From: Xanthobacteraceae bacterium
GTDB lineage: Bacteria > Pseudomonadota > Alphaproteobacteria > Rhizobiales > Xanthobacteraceae
Assembly (NCBI GenBank): GCA_030037185.1
Contig: JASHRR010000779.1
Coordinates: forward strand, 1-15,872
Direction: 5' to 3'
Length of the DNA stretch: 15,872 nt
This document shows positions 8,443 through 14,992 of this stretch, in pieces. The translations under genes and the position numbers were made by a program. Under the pieces are notes generated by a model. It was not told the DNA's origin, searched no databases, and saw nothing but the letters and a program-made list of their open reading frames with translations. Each line of letters starts with the position of its first letter. The stretch's first letter is position 1.

Positions 8443-9962
8443 CCGAAAATTCCATGCAGAAACCAGCGATGCGAGCCGGTCGCTCCGTCCTCACCGTTGC
8501 CGGCGCGATAGATCCAGAAGCGCTCGCCGGTATCGTCTTCGACCTGGAAATAATCGCGCACCGCCCTCAACTCGGCATCGCGTTTCCACCATTCGCCGAA
8601 CACGCGTTCGGGACCATCGGCACGGCTGACGCGGCGCCTGACACCGCGCCAGGTGAACGCAACCGGCGGATGGTCGGGCAAGAGCGCGATTGCATTGATC
8701 GGCTCCGGGATCGGCAGCAAGCGCGCAGGACGCGGCCATTGATCCGGCCATGCCGCGCCCGTATCAGGCGCCAGCGGAGCGACCCGCCGTACAAGGCGCT
8801 CCGGCAGGTCGCTCTCGAGCGGAGCGAAGCGGTAAAGCCGTCCGTGGCCGACGCGATTGGCGAGGGTATCGATGAGGCCGGATATATCACCTTCGGCTTC
8901 TTCGGCCAGCGAGAAATTTGCCTGCTTCGGCGGCAGCGGTTCGGCCAAGATGGCAGCCAGTCTCATGATCTCGATGCCGAAACCCGGATCGATGGTCTCG
9001 ATCTTGTCACAGAGGAGCCGCGTCAGGCGTTTGGCATCCCGGACCGGGAGCGTGGTACCGATCCGGATCGCCTCGATGTGGTTATCGACAAGGTGGAAGA
9101 GCAGATCGAGACGTTTGGCGCCTTGTCCCTTGGCTTCCAGGGCCTCGCAGAGCCTTACGACGAGCTTGCCCGTATAGCGGGCGATTGTCTCGGTGGCGGC
9201 GATGGGTTCCGCGAAATTGCGGTGCACCTCGATGAGGTCTACTGGGCGAACCGGATCGATCGGCTGGCTGAGGCAACCCATCGCCTGATCGAGGCAACGG
9301 CCAAGCGCGGGGCCGAAACGCAAGGTGAGCGGCGCTCGCGGCTTGCCGGCAAGTTCGCCGATGCGCTCGAAGCCGAGAACGCGGAGTTCCGCAACCATGT
9401 CCCCGGGTAGACGAAGGGCCGCAACCGGCAGATCAAGGACGGCGTTGGCGCTCTCTCCCGGCGGAACGACGGCGACGGGGTTGGCGGCATAGCGGGCGAA
9501 GGCATGCGCCGCATCCCAGCCATCGGCAAGCGCAGCGTGGGCGATAAAACCGGATGCAGCGAGCCGCTCGACCATCGCCGTGACCATGGCCTCTTCGCCG
9601 CCATGGAGATGGGCTGCTCCGGTGGTATCGATCACCACTCCGTCCGGTGGATCTGATGCTACGATGGGGGCGTAGCGCTGCAGCATCCACAGCGCCAGCT
9701 GGTCAAGCGCCGCAATGTCAGCCTGCGGGTCCGCCTCTCTGATGATGAGACCCGGAACAACAATCTGCGCCTTGGTCACCGGCATGCCGACGTTCAGGCC
9801 GGCCCGTTGCGCGGCTGCATCCGCAGCCAGCACCACACGCCGCCTTCCCTGGCGTCCGGCCAGGACGAGCGGCGTATCAGCGGACGGTGCGGCGCCGCCC
9901 AGTTGCCTTCTGACCCGATCCGTCGACCAGGTCGGCAGGAAGAGCGAGACGACCCTGTGCAT
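8439..9962 (-). CDS. imuB: ImuB, catalytically dead Y-family polymerase homologue
   Basis: This 507-residue protein is the hub of the ImuA-ImuB-DnaE2 mutasome: it binds the beta clamp and recruits DnaE2 but does not polymerise. It begins [16 protein letters not shown], where an active Y-family enzyme would have a metal-binding aspartate. The second metal-site region reads [15 protein letters not shown] instead of an SIDE-type motif, as expected for ImuB. A little-finger region follows (about 230-330). The linker has a candidate clamp-binding peptide, QANFSL, starting at Gln347. The C-terminal conserved segment includes [20 protein letters not shown], the DUF6504-type end. The ATG at 9962 was chosen over an in-frame upstream start at 10172, because the 70 extra codons are imuA-remnant sequence. 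The stop overlaps the dnaE2 start by 4 bases. Confidence 0.95.
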   Translation of the reverse strand: MHRVVSLFLPTWSTDRVRRQLGGAAPSADTPLVLAGRQGRRRVVLAADAAAQRAGLNVGMPVTKAQIVVPGLIIREADPQADIAALDQLALWMLQRYAPIVASDPPDGVVIDTTGAAHLHGGEEAMVTAMVERLAASGFIAHAALADGWDAAHAFARYAANPVAVVPPGESANAVLDLPVAALRLPGDMVAELRVLGFERIGELAGKPRAPLTLRFGPALGRCLDQAMGCLSQPIDPVRPVDLIEVHRNFAEPIAATETIARYTGKLVVRLCEALEAKGQGAKRLDLLFHLVDNHIEAIRIGTTLPVRDAKRLTRLLCDKIETIDPGFGIEIMRLAAILAEPLPPKQANFSLAEEAEGDISGLIDTLANRVGHGRLYRFAPLESDLPERLVRRVAPLAPDTGAAWPDQWPRPARLLPIPEPINAIALLPDHPPVAFTWRGVRRRVSRADGPERVFGEWWKRDAELRAVRDYFQVEDDTGERFWIYRAGNGEDGATGSHRWFLHGIFG

Positions 9963-10285
9963 CGCAAGCTCCACTAACAATTCGGCGCTCGCCGCACGGC
10001 ACCGGATGAGCTCGAGCGCCCGGCGCGTCCAAATGGCTTTGGCCTGACTCGCGCCGGACCGGGTTGACCGCGGCCAGATGCGAACTGTTGGGGGCGCCGG
10101 TGCGTACAGATCCCTGCCACAGCAGGCGCCCTTCGTGGCGCGCCGAGCGCCGATCCCGTCTCCCGTGGCCATCGATGGCCTTGATGCCGAACGGCAACGA
10201 TGCCTCGCCTCCTCGGGGCACCGATTGCGCTACGAAGCGCCTCGACAACGGCAATGGAAGTTACCAATTGCTTGGTGCCGTTCAC
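9877..10285 (-). pseudogene. imuA: imuA remnant, internally deleted and frameshifted
   Basis: Intact ImuA is a RecA-like accessory protein of roughly 230-270 residues; here only about 409 bases remain and no single frame is open. Pieces appear in order in different minus-strand frames. VEALRSAI follows the GTG at 10285. LPFGIKAIDGHG lies at about 10197-10162. GRDLYAPAP lies at about 10118-10092, and is joined directly to VRIWPR and ALELIRCRAASAELLVE, ending at about 9969. Then, after a one-base shift, [17 protein letters not shown] continues from 9969 to a stop at 9877. The central part of the RecA-like domain, roughly 100 residues, is absent. The last 86 bases overlap the start of imuB in another frame. 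The single-base shifts could be sequencing errors, but the missing middle cannot. The family match is made from remembered motif patterns, not an alignment. Confidence 0.75.
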
Positions 10286-10294
10286 TATTTGTTC
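10280..10294 (-). promoter_or_regulatory. LexA (SOS) box of the imuA-imuB-dnaE2 operon
   Basis: GTTC-ACTATTT-GTTC on the plus strand (GAAC-N7-GAAC on the minus strand) is a perfect match to the alphaproteobacterial LexA operator GTTC-N7-GTTC. It lies immediately upstream of the imuA remnant and overlaps its GTG start at 10285. TTGACT (minus strand, 10314-10309) is a reasonable -35 element whose -10 partner would fall in the box, so bound LexA would block the promoter. This predicts DNA-damage induction of imuB and dnaE2. Confidence 0.85.
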
Positions 10295-10569
10295 ATATTG
10301 TATTAAGGAGTCAATTGGGTGCCCGCTGAATCAAGCGGAGGATGTATTTAGCCAGCGAGAAAACCTAGGATGTCAATAAAACCTCACCCGCCTGCCGTAG
10401 TCCCGTGACCGCTTCACATCCCGCACGGCGAAAGAGAATTTTTGTCGGAACTCGGCACCGCAAGCTGAGTGGTTCGCAGAACTAAACCGCAAGCCGTCGC
10501 TAAACGTCGGATTACTGACTTTCAAGCAGCCTTGCTGGGCAAAAATCTTATCGGTCATCCATTTTGTTT

Positions 10570-10575
10570 TATAAT
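10570..10575 (+). promoter_or_regulatory. Candidate -10 element upstream of the small membrane protein gene
   Basis: A perfect TATAAT lies in an AT-rich stretch about 53 bases before the ATG at 10628. The upstream -35 region (around 10546-10553, TCTTATCG) is a poor match, so this is only a candidate. Apart from this, and the LexA/-35 elements at its left edge, the region 10295-10627 shows nothing that can be supported. An open frame from 10469 runs into the small gene but has no ribosome-binding site and starts upstream of this promoter. Confidence 0.35.
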
Positions 10576-10627
10576 TCTTAACGAAAGAGGAAAACTTTAC
10601 TTGGGCGAAGTTTTTCCCGGAGCTGGC

Positions 10628-10792
10628 ATGTCCACGGCCGTTGCAGTGTTCAACGTTTTCAGCGTCCATGTCATTTCGCTTGTTGTGGCCCTGCTCGCAG
10701 TCGTTGCCGTGTTCGTCTACATCCCTTTTGTAAGTGACTACGCGTTTTGGTTCATGGTGGCAGCCTACATTATGTTGGCTGGACACCGATAG
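10628..10792 (+). CDS. Small two-helix membrane protein of unknown function
   Basis: This 54-residue protein has two predicted transmembrane helices, at about 11-33 (HVISLVVALLAVVAVFVYI) and about 37-51 (YAFWFMVAAYIMLAG), joined by a tight PFVSD turn. The ATG at 10628 has GGAG at 10619-10622 at normal spacing and a TATAAT further upstream. These signals favour this start over the longer frame beginning at 10469. An antisense open frame (10373-10903) lacks any recognisable character. Small inner-membrane proteins like this are common in Bradyrhizobium-type genomes, but no function is recognised. It stands alone, with the LexA-controlled operon diverging to its left and a convergent gene to its right. 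Confidence 0.6.
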   Translation: MSTAVAVFNVFSVHVISLVVALLAVVAVFVYIPFVSDYAFWFMVAAYIMLAGHR

Positions 10793-10853
10793 GGTCTGAA
10801 TGGCCAACAGCGCCGTGATCGACAAGGCTCGCCCCGCCAACTGAAATGTGACG

Positions 10854-11822
10854 CTACGGCTCCTTCGCCCCGGTCTGCGCCACCACCGCCGCCCATTTCT
10901 CATATTCCGATCGGATGTAGCGGACGAACTCCGGCGGGCTGAACGGCATCGGGATGGCGCCGAGGCTGCGGGACCGTTCCTGCATGGCGGGATCTTTCAG
11001 CGCGGCAACAATCGCGCCGTTGAGCTTGGCGAGGATCTCCGCCGGCGTGCCGGCGGGCGCGACGAAGCCGAACCATCCGATCGATTCATACCCGGGCAGG
11101 CCGGCTTCGCTCATGGTCGGCAGGTCGAGCATCGCATCGAACCTTTCCTTGGTCGTCACCGCGAGCGCCTTGATCTGTTTCGACCGAATGAGGGAAACCG
11201 CGGTTGGGATGTCGGTGATGGCGAGCGGGATGTGGCCTGCCAAAAGGTCCTGCGTCGCCGGGCCTGTCCCGCGATACGGCACGAGCGTCACCTTGATGCC
11301 GGCCATTGCAGCGAACAATTGCGCGCTCAGGTGCATCGCGGTGCCGTTGCCGCCGTGGCCGATAGCGATTGCCCCCGGCTGCCGCTTGGCCAACGCAATA
11401 ACGTCCCCCACCGCATTGGCCTCGAAATTCGGCGCCGCCGCGAGAATGAACGGCGTCTTGGCGAGACCGCTGATCGGCGCAAGGTCGGCGAAGGGATCGT
11501 AGGGCAACTTCTCCTTGAGGCTGAGATTGACCGCGAGCGCGCCCGCCGCGCCGATCCCGATCGTGTAGCCGTCAGGCGCCGACCGTGCCACGGCTTCGAT
11601 ACCGGTCGCGCCGCCGGCGCCGGGGCGGTTCTCGATCACGATCGGCTGTCCAAGCTCATGTTCGAGATGCGGCTGGATCGCCCGCGCCATCACATCGGCG
11701 CTGCCGCCCGGCGGAAACGTCACGATCAGCCGAACCAGCCGGGAGGGATAGTTATCGGCTGCCGCAGCGAAGCAGCCGAACCATGCGAACAGCGCCGTTA
11801 CCGCCCATCGAACCGTTCTCAT
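10854..11822 (-). CDS. Bug/TctC-family tripartite tricarboxylate transporter substrate-binding protein
   Basis: This 322-residue periplasmic binding protein captures a small carboxylated solute for a tripartite tricarboxylate transporter or for sensing. A signal peptide (about 1-22, ending FAAAA) is followed by the family hallmark YPSRLVRLIVTFPPGGSADV. The motifs ENRPGAGGATGIEAVA, SAPDGYTIGI and VPYRGTGPATQDLLAGHI are also typical of the family. The C-terminal region (LPTMSEAGLPGYE, WFGFVAPAGTPAEI) is intact and the length is normal. The ATG at 11822 was chosen because GAGGAC precedes it and the signal peptide begins there; an upstream in-frame start at 11873 adds uncharged filler only. No tctA or tctB membrane genes are next to it, as is usual for Bug proteins in this lineage. 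The ligand cannot be predicted. Confidence 0.93.
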   Translation of the reverse strand: MRTVRWAVTALFAWFGCFAAAADNYPSRLVRLIVTFPPGGSADVMARAIQPHLEHELGQPIVIENRPGAGGATGIEAVARSAPDGYTIGIGAAGALAVNLSLKEKLPYDPFADLAPISGLAKTPFILAAAPNFEANAVGDVIALAKRQPGAIAIGHGGNGTAMHLSAQLFAAMAGIKVTLVPYRGTGPATQDLLAGHIPLAITDIPTAVSLIRSKQIKALAVTTKERFDAMLDLPTMSEAGLPGYESIGWFGFVAPAGTPAEILAKLNGAIVAALKDPAMQERSRSLGAIPMPFSPPEFVRYIRSEYEKWAAVVAQTGAKEP

Positions 11823-12017
11823 GGTACTGTCCTCACAATTCGCGACGCCGATTGAGGCGCCAGGATGGTCCAACGAGGTCCATCACGCGCAAGCGTAGCA
11901 TTGGCATGAGCAAAAGCCGCGCGAGGTGCCCATATCATAGAGCTCTGGCAGGTGGCTTTGCCAGCGCATCGGCCGGTCGACCGTCTTGCTCGAAGCGGCG
12001 GCGGGAGAAAAAATCTG

Positions 12018-12695
12018 TTATTCGGCAGCCAGTGCATCGGTGCGCGAATGATGCGCGTAGGTCTTCCACATCGGTCGATAATCCTCATCCGCCTGATTGC
12101 CCCATGTGGACCACCCGGTTCGCTTTCCTCGCGCAAACAGCTCAAGAAAAGGGCCGGGGCTGCACGCCTCGATAACGTCGTATTGCTCGTCCGGCTTGCG
12201 CGAATGCTCGCGCTTGCGCGTCGCCAGCAAATTCACCTGCCGACGTCCCGGCGCGAGCGTGCGGGCGTTCTTGCCGCGAACGCCGAACAGGATCAATTCG
12301 GTCACATTGCGGAAATAGAAGCCGACGCCCCGACCGTCCGAGCCACCGTCCTTTCGGATTTTGTGCCAAACCAGGTTGGATTTGTAGGTGAAGCCCCAAG
12401 CCCGCAACACTGCGAGCCCTTCAGGCAGCATCGCGTTGGGACACCACAGATAAAGATGGGATGCCGGCCCCGCCAATGCCGCCACCGGCAGGGCCATGAT
12501 CTCATCAAGCTTCATGGTGCCGTATCGCGACAGGCGCTTATGCTCCGGTGCCACTTTGCCTGTCTTGTTCGTGAATTGCCACGGCGGATCGGCCAGGATG
12601 GTTGCGAATCGGCGCCCGGCTGCGAAGCTCATCAGATCGAGCGCCGCAGCACTCGGCATTGCCGACCTCTCGTCGGCACCTTCGGTCTTCGACAT
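12018..12695 (-). CDS. Orphan MT-A70-family adenine methyltransferase
   Basis: This 225-residue protein belongs to the MT-A70 family, S-adenosylmethionine-dependent enzymes that methylate N6 of adenine. Bacterial and phage members mostly act on DNA. The catalytic motif is DPPW at residues 36-39 within FATILADPPWQF. The family strands LYLWCPNAMLPEGLAVLRAWGF and SNLVWHKI follow, with FRNVTELILFGVRG and the C-terminal FARGKRTGWSTWGNQ. The ATG at 12695 is preceded by GGAAAG at good spacing; a TTG at 12710 would add five codons and is less likely. No restriction enzyme gene or phage gene lies next to it, so it is an orphan methyltransferase, possibly a phage leftover. Its target sequence is unknown. 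A weak hairpin (CTGGCA 11945-11950, TGCCAG 11959-11964) lies downstream without a T-run. Confidence 0.9.
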   Translation of the reverse strand: MSKTEGADERSAMPSAAALDLMSFAAGRRFATILADPPWQFTNKTGKVAPEHKRLSRYGTMKLDEIMALPVAALAGPASHLYLWCPNAMLPEGLAVLRAWGFTYKSNLVWHKIRKDGGSDGRGVGFYFRNVTELILFGVRGKNARTLAPGRRQVNLLATRKREHSRKPDEQYDVIEACSPGPFLELFARGKRTGWSTWGNQADEDYRPMWKTYAHHSRTDALAAE

Positions 12696-12789
12696 AGGCC
12701 GTCTTTCCAAATCCTAAAACAATCATCACCACTTTAGCGGTTCCCGATCAACGAGAACCACCGGGCATCACGCCTGGCTCGGTCGCCGT

Positions 12790-12840
12790 CCCCGGACTTG
12801 ATCCGGGGATTGTCCCAGCATCGCGATTCTGCTTGCTGGG
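12790..12840. repeat. Intergenic palindromes in a gene-free stretch
   Basis: CCCCGGA (12790-12796) pairs with TCCGGGG (12802-12808), and CCCAGCA (12814-12820) pairs with TGCTGGG (12834-12840). The CCCCGGACTTGATCCGGGG type of motif is a frequent dispersed repeat in rhizobial genomes. The surrounding region 12696-13023 (about 330 bases) holds no gene that can be supported. Several overlapping short minus-strand frames across 12748-13070 look random, with no motif or ribosome-binding site. Confidence 0.6.
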
Positions 12841-13023
12841 CGCTCTAACGGTCGGGGTCGTCGGGACAAGCCGGCGACGACCGCGATGTCGCGTTCCGAA
12901 CGATCGAAATCCGCCATGGCAGCGGACGGATCGGATCGCAATGTTGTAGCCACAAAGGCGCGCTCTTGCCCGCCGGTCCCACCTTCGGCAGTCGCTGGCC
13001 ATGGTTTGGGCGTCCTCGGGCAA

Positions 13024-13535
13024 AGAACATGGAAGGAGATTGAATCTCGGTATTCACGGCCCAAGCGCAAACTTTAGTCCAAAGGCACGAAATCGGCCAA
13101 GCGACATCTCAAGAAGATGCGCAGCCGACGGCGACGGTTTCGCAGGGATTGCGACCACGTACTCGCCAAGCAGATTGTTGCGAGTGCCGGGCCGGGCAGC
13201 GTGATCGTGGTCGAAAACTTGACCGAGATCCGCACACGCACCAAGCAACGAGGGGCGACGCCGGCGTCGTCGGCATCGCGGATGGAGCTGTGCCCAGCTT
13301 GGAGGTCACCGACACGGCTGAGGCGGTAGGCTCCATTGTGGCGGCTGTCGATCCCCGGCAGACCAGCCAACGTTGCAACACGTGTGGACATGTGCATCGG
13401 CGGAACAGGCCGACGCAGGCCATCTTTCGGTGCCAATCGTGCGGATATGAGGTTAACGCCGACCTGAACGGCGCCCGCAATGTTGCCTGGAAGTACCATG
13501 CCAACATCGGCAAGCCCGATGCTGGTGGGCAGTCC
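13024..13535 (+). pseudogene. tnpB: Decayed IS200/IS605-family TnpB (OrfB) gene
   Basis: TnpB is the RNA-guided RuvC-type nuclease of IS200/IS605 elements. One frame reads RTWKEIESRYSRPKRKL, a TAG at 13075-13077, then SKGTKSAKRHLKKM, the basic RRRRFRRDCDHVLAKQIV and VVENLTEIRTRT. The Glu at 13213-13215 fits the RuvC-II site. After a degraded stretch (about 13250-13315) the match resumes in another frame with AEAVGSIVAAVDPRQTSQ. It continues with the zinc ribbon CNTCG (from 13374) and CQSCG (from 13431), and NADLNGARN, whose Asp (13461-13463) fits RuvC-III. The TAG stands where the family usually has Gln (KLQ-KGTKSA), a likely CAG-to-TAG change. The RuvC-I half is missing. No TnpA partner is present, so the element is dead. 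Confidence 0.85.
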
Positions 13536-13567
13536 ACCCTATCGTGGGGGAAGGTGCTTTGCATCTT

Positions 13568-14176
13568 TCACCTGCAAGCCCCCGGCTTCAGCCTTGTTGA
13601 CTCCGCGCCGCAAATTGCCGTGACACTGAGGCCCGCTATCTGCACTTCATAGCCGAACGGGTCGTTCACATAGACGCTGAACGGGCCGCCATCGCGCACG
13701 TTCTTGACCTCCATGGCGCCAAGCTGTGCTTTCGCCCGCTCGCGGTCAAAATCCGCAACCGTAAAGCAGATGTGATCGATCGCCGCCTTGGCTTTGCGGC
13801 GTGCAGACGCGTTACCCGCCGGTGCATCGGCCGGCCGGGTGCGACAGATCAAGTGGGTCAGCGGCACATCGTCGGCGCTCACGCCGTATGGCTTTTCACC
13901 CTTTTTGCCGAACGGCAGCGCCACGTCGCGGGCAGTGGCGCCGATCTGATCCAGATTGAAGAGCATCGCGTACCAATCGGCCGCCCGGCGAAAATCCGGA
14001 CAGGTGTAGGAAACGTGGTTGACGAGCGCGGCCTCGAGCCCCGACTGCGCGGCGCCGCGGGCCTGCTTGCCCGCACAGGCGGTGGTGGCGGCGAGCGTGA
14101 GAATCTCGATCAGCCGCCGGCGGCTGATCCTGCCATTCTGGTAATCATCGACCTGCTTTGCGACGAACCCTTCCAT
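13568..14176 (-). CDS. Tat-signal VOC-family (glyoxalase-fold) protein with an IS-derived C-terminus
   Basis: This 202-residue protein has an N-terminal extension with twin arginines (SRRRLIEILTLAATTACA, about 17-34), which looks like a Tat signal, so it may act outside the cytoplasm. The VOC domain has the paired beta-alpha-beta motifs VNHVSYTCPDF and, in the second half, AIDHICFTVADFD and DPFGYEVQIAG. Candidate metal ligands are the histidines of these strands and the Glu of GYEVQI. The reaction is unknown; VOC proteins include dioxygenases, isomerases and glyoxalases. The ATG at 14176 has a strong GGGGAGG ribosome-binding site, and the gene lies 13 bases after its paralogue, so the two form an operon. 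Its last residues (ESTRLKPGACR) are encoded by the complement of the neighbouring IS right-end remnant and extend beyond the paralogue's end. The original stop has probably been lost. Confidence 0.85.
   Translation of the reverse strand: MEGFVAKQVDDYQNGRISRRRLIEILTLAATTACAGKQARGAAQSGLEAALVNHVSYTCPDFRRAADWYAMLFNLDQIGATARDVALPFGKKGEKPYGVSADDVPLTHLICRTRPADAPAGNASARRKAKAAIDHICFTVADFDRERAKAQLGAMEVKNVRDGGPFSVYVNDPFGYEVQIAGLSVTAICGAESTRLKPGACR
13575..13602 (+). mobile_element. Degraded right end of the IS200/IS605-type element
   Basis: CAAGCCCCCGGCTTCAGCC followed by TTGTTGACT resembles the right end common to many TnpB-only elements, where CCCCCGGCTT-AGCCGGGGG forms a hairpin before a TTGACT-like tail. 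Here the second arm has lost its G-run, so the hairpin is broken. In intact elements this end also overlaps the 3' part of the guide (omega) RNA. The assignment rests on a remembered consensus and on its position about 40-65 bases after the TnpB remnant. Confidence 0.5.
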
Positions 14177-14189
14177 GACAATCCTCCCC

Positions 14190-14735
14190 TCAGCGCCTGA
14201 AAGCGTTTTCGGCGGCTGCCGATGCGATCTGCACGTCGTAATCGAACGGATCGTAGACATGCAGGCTGCCGTCGCGGCCGCTGACCGCGAGTCCTTTCGC
14301 CTTCAGTGTCGCGCGCACGTGCGCCTCGTCCCAGTTCGCAATGGTGTAGCAGACGTGGTCGATCACGGCCTCTGCGCCCGGCCTTGCGCCGGCGCTGCCG
14401 CTCGCTACGCTGCCGGGGTTGCGCGCGACCAGGAACGAACCGCCGTTGCCTGGCTCCGGCCCGAACATCAGGTTCGCCCGCTTGCCGTCATCGCGGGTGG
14501 CCTCGCTCTTCATGTTGAGAACCGATGCATACCAATCGCGCGCCTTGGCGTAATCCGGACACGTATAGGACAAATGGTTGATGCCAATGATCTTGAAGCC
14601 GCGCTGGACCTGCGCCTGCGCAGCCTCGCCTGCGCCGTAAACCGCGGCGGCGAGCGCCACCGATTTGCAGAATTCGCGACGATCGATGTTGCCGCTGTCC
14701 AGGCCCTGGACCAGATCGGCGATGAAGCGTTCCAT
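14190..14735 (-). CDS. Tat-signal VOC-family (glyoxalase-fold) protein, first of a tandem pair
   Basis: This 181-residue protein begins with an amphipathic stretch (MERFIADLVQGLDSGNI) and then DRREFCKSVALAAAV, which fits the Tat consensus RR-x-F-x-K. It ends at a likely AQA cleavage site near residue 42. The VOC domain shows INHLSYTCPDYAKARDWY, then VIDHVCYTIANWDEAHV and DPFDYDVQIAS. Where the sister protein has Glu in the last strand (GYEVQI) this one has Asp (DYDVQI), so metal binding may differ. The shared layout marks the two as an old duplication with strong divergence. The ATG at 14735 has GAGGAG upstream. The gene is divergent from the exported protein at 14993, which suggests a shared promoter region and possibly a shared process. 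Confidence 0.88.
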   Translation of the reverse strand: MERFIADLVQGLDSGNIDRREFCKSVALAAAVYGAGEAAQAQVQRGFKIIGINHLSYTCPDYAKARDWYASVLNMKSEATRDDGKRANLMFGPEPGNGGSFLVARNPGSVASGSAGARPGAEAVIDHVCYTIANWDEAHVRATLKAKGLAVSGRDGSLHVYDPFDYDVQIASAAAENAFRR

Positions 14736-14791
14736 GTGCGAGCTCCTCGGTTCGGGCGTTGCCTAAGCGGATCATCATCGAGGCTAGCAGC

Positions 14792-14807
14792 TCGCCCGTA
14801 CGGGCGA
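14792..14807. promoter_or_regulatory. Perfect 16-bp palindrome in a divergent promoter region
   Basis: TCGCCCGTACGGGCGA is its own complement over all 16 bases. It lies between the divergent VOC operon (start 14735) and the exported unknown protein (start 14993), where an operator is expected. A partial second copy, CGGGCGAA, occurs at 14888-14895. It could equally be a chance GC-rich palindrome; no regulator gene lies beside it. Confidence 0.35.
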
Positions 14808-14992
14808 AAGCGAGGGCGCAGCGAATGCGACAGCGGCACGAAAAGAGCGTGGGCCAGGTGTTCCTTACCCCTTCCTATGTGGCGTGACGGGCGAACGGAA
14901 ACGCCGTAAGGTGACGTTAAGACGCGCAGCTGACAGAGCACGCCGCGCCAGAAACGGTTTCGCGCGTGGCAACGCGTGCAGGAGAGGAAACA

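Noticed and set aside
8346..9410. 354-codon plus-strand open frame
   Set aside because: It is antisense to imuB and the start of dnaE2, without motif or ribosome-binding site.
9963..10172. Extended N-terminus of ImuB (70 extra codons from 10172)
   Set aside because: The extra codons carry imuA pieces (GRDLYAPAP, ALELIRCRAASAELLVE), and the family start motif [12 protein letters not shown] begins at 9962.
10848..11855. 335-codon plus-strand open frame
   Set aside because: It is antisense to the Bug-family protein and rich in Arg, typical of a high-GC shadow.
12748..13070. Several minus-strand frames of 70-100 codons
   Set aside because: They overlap intergenic palindromes and the TnpB remnant, lack ribosome-binding sites and match no family.
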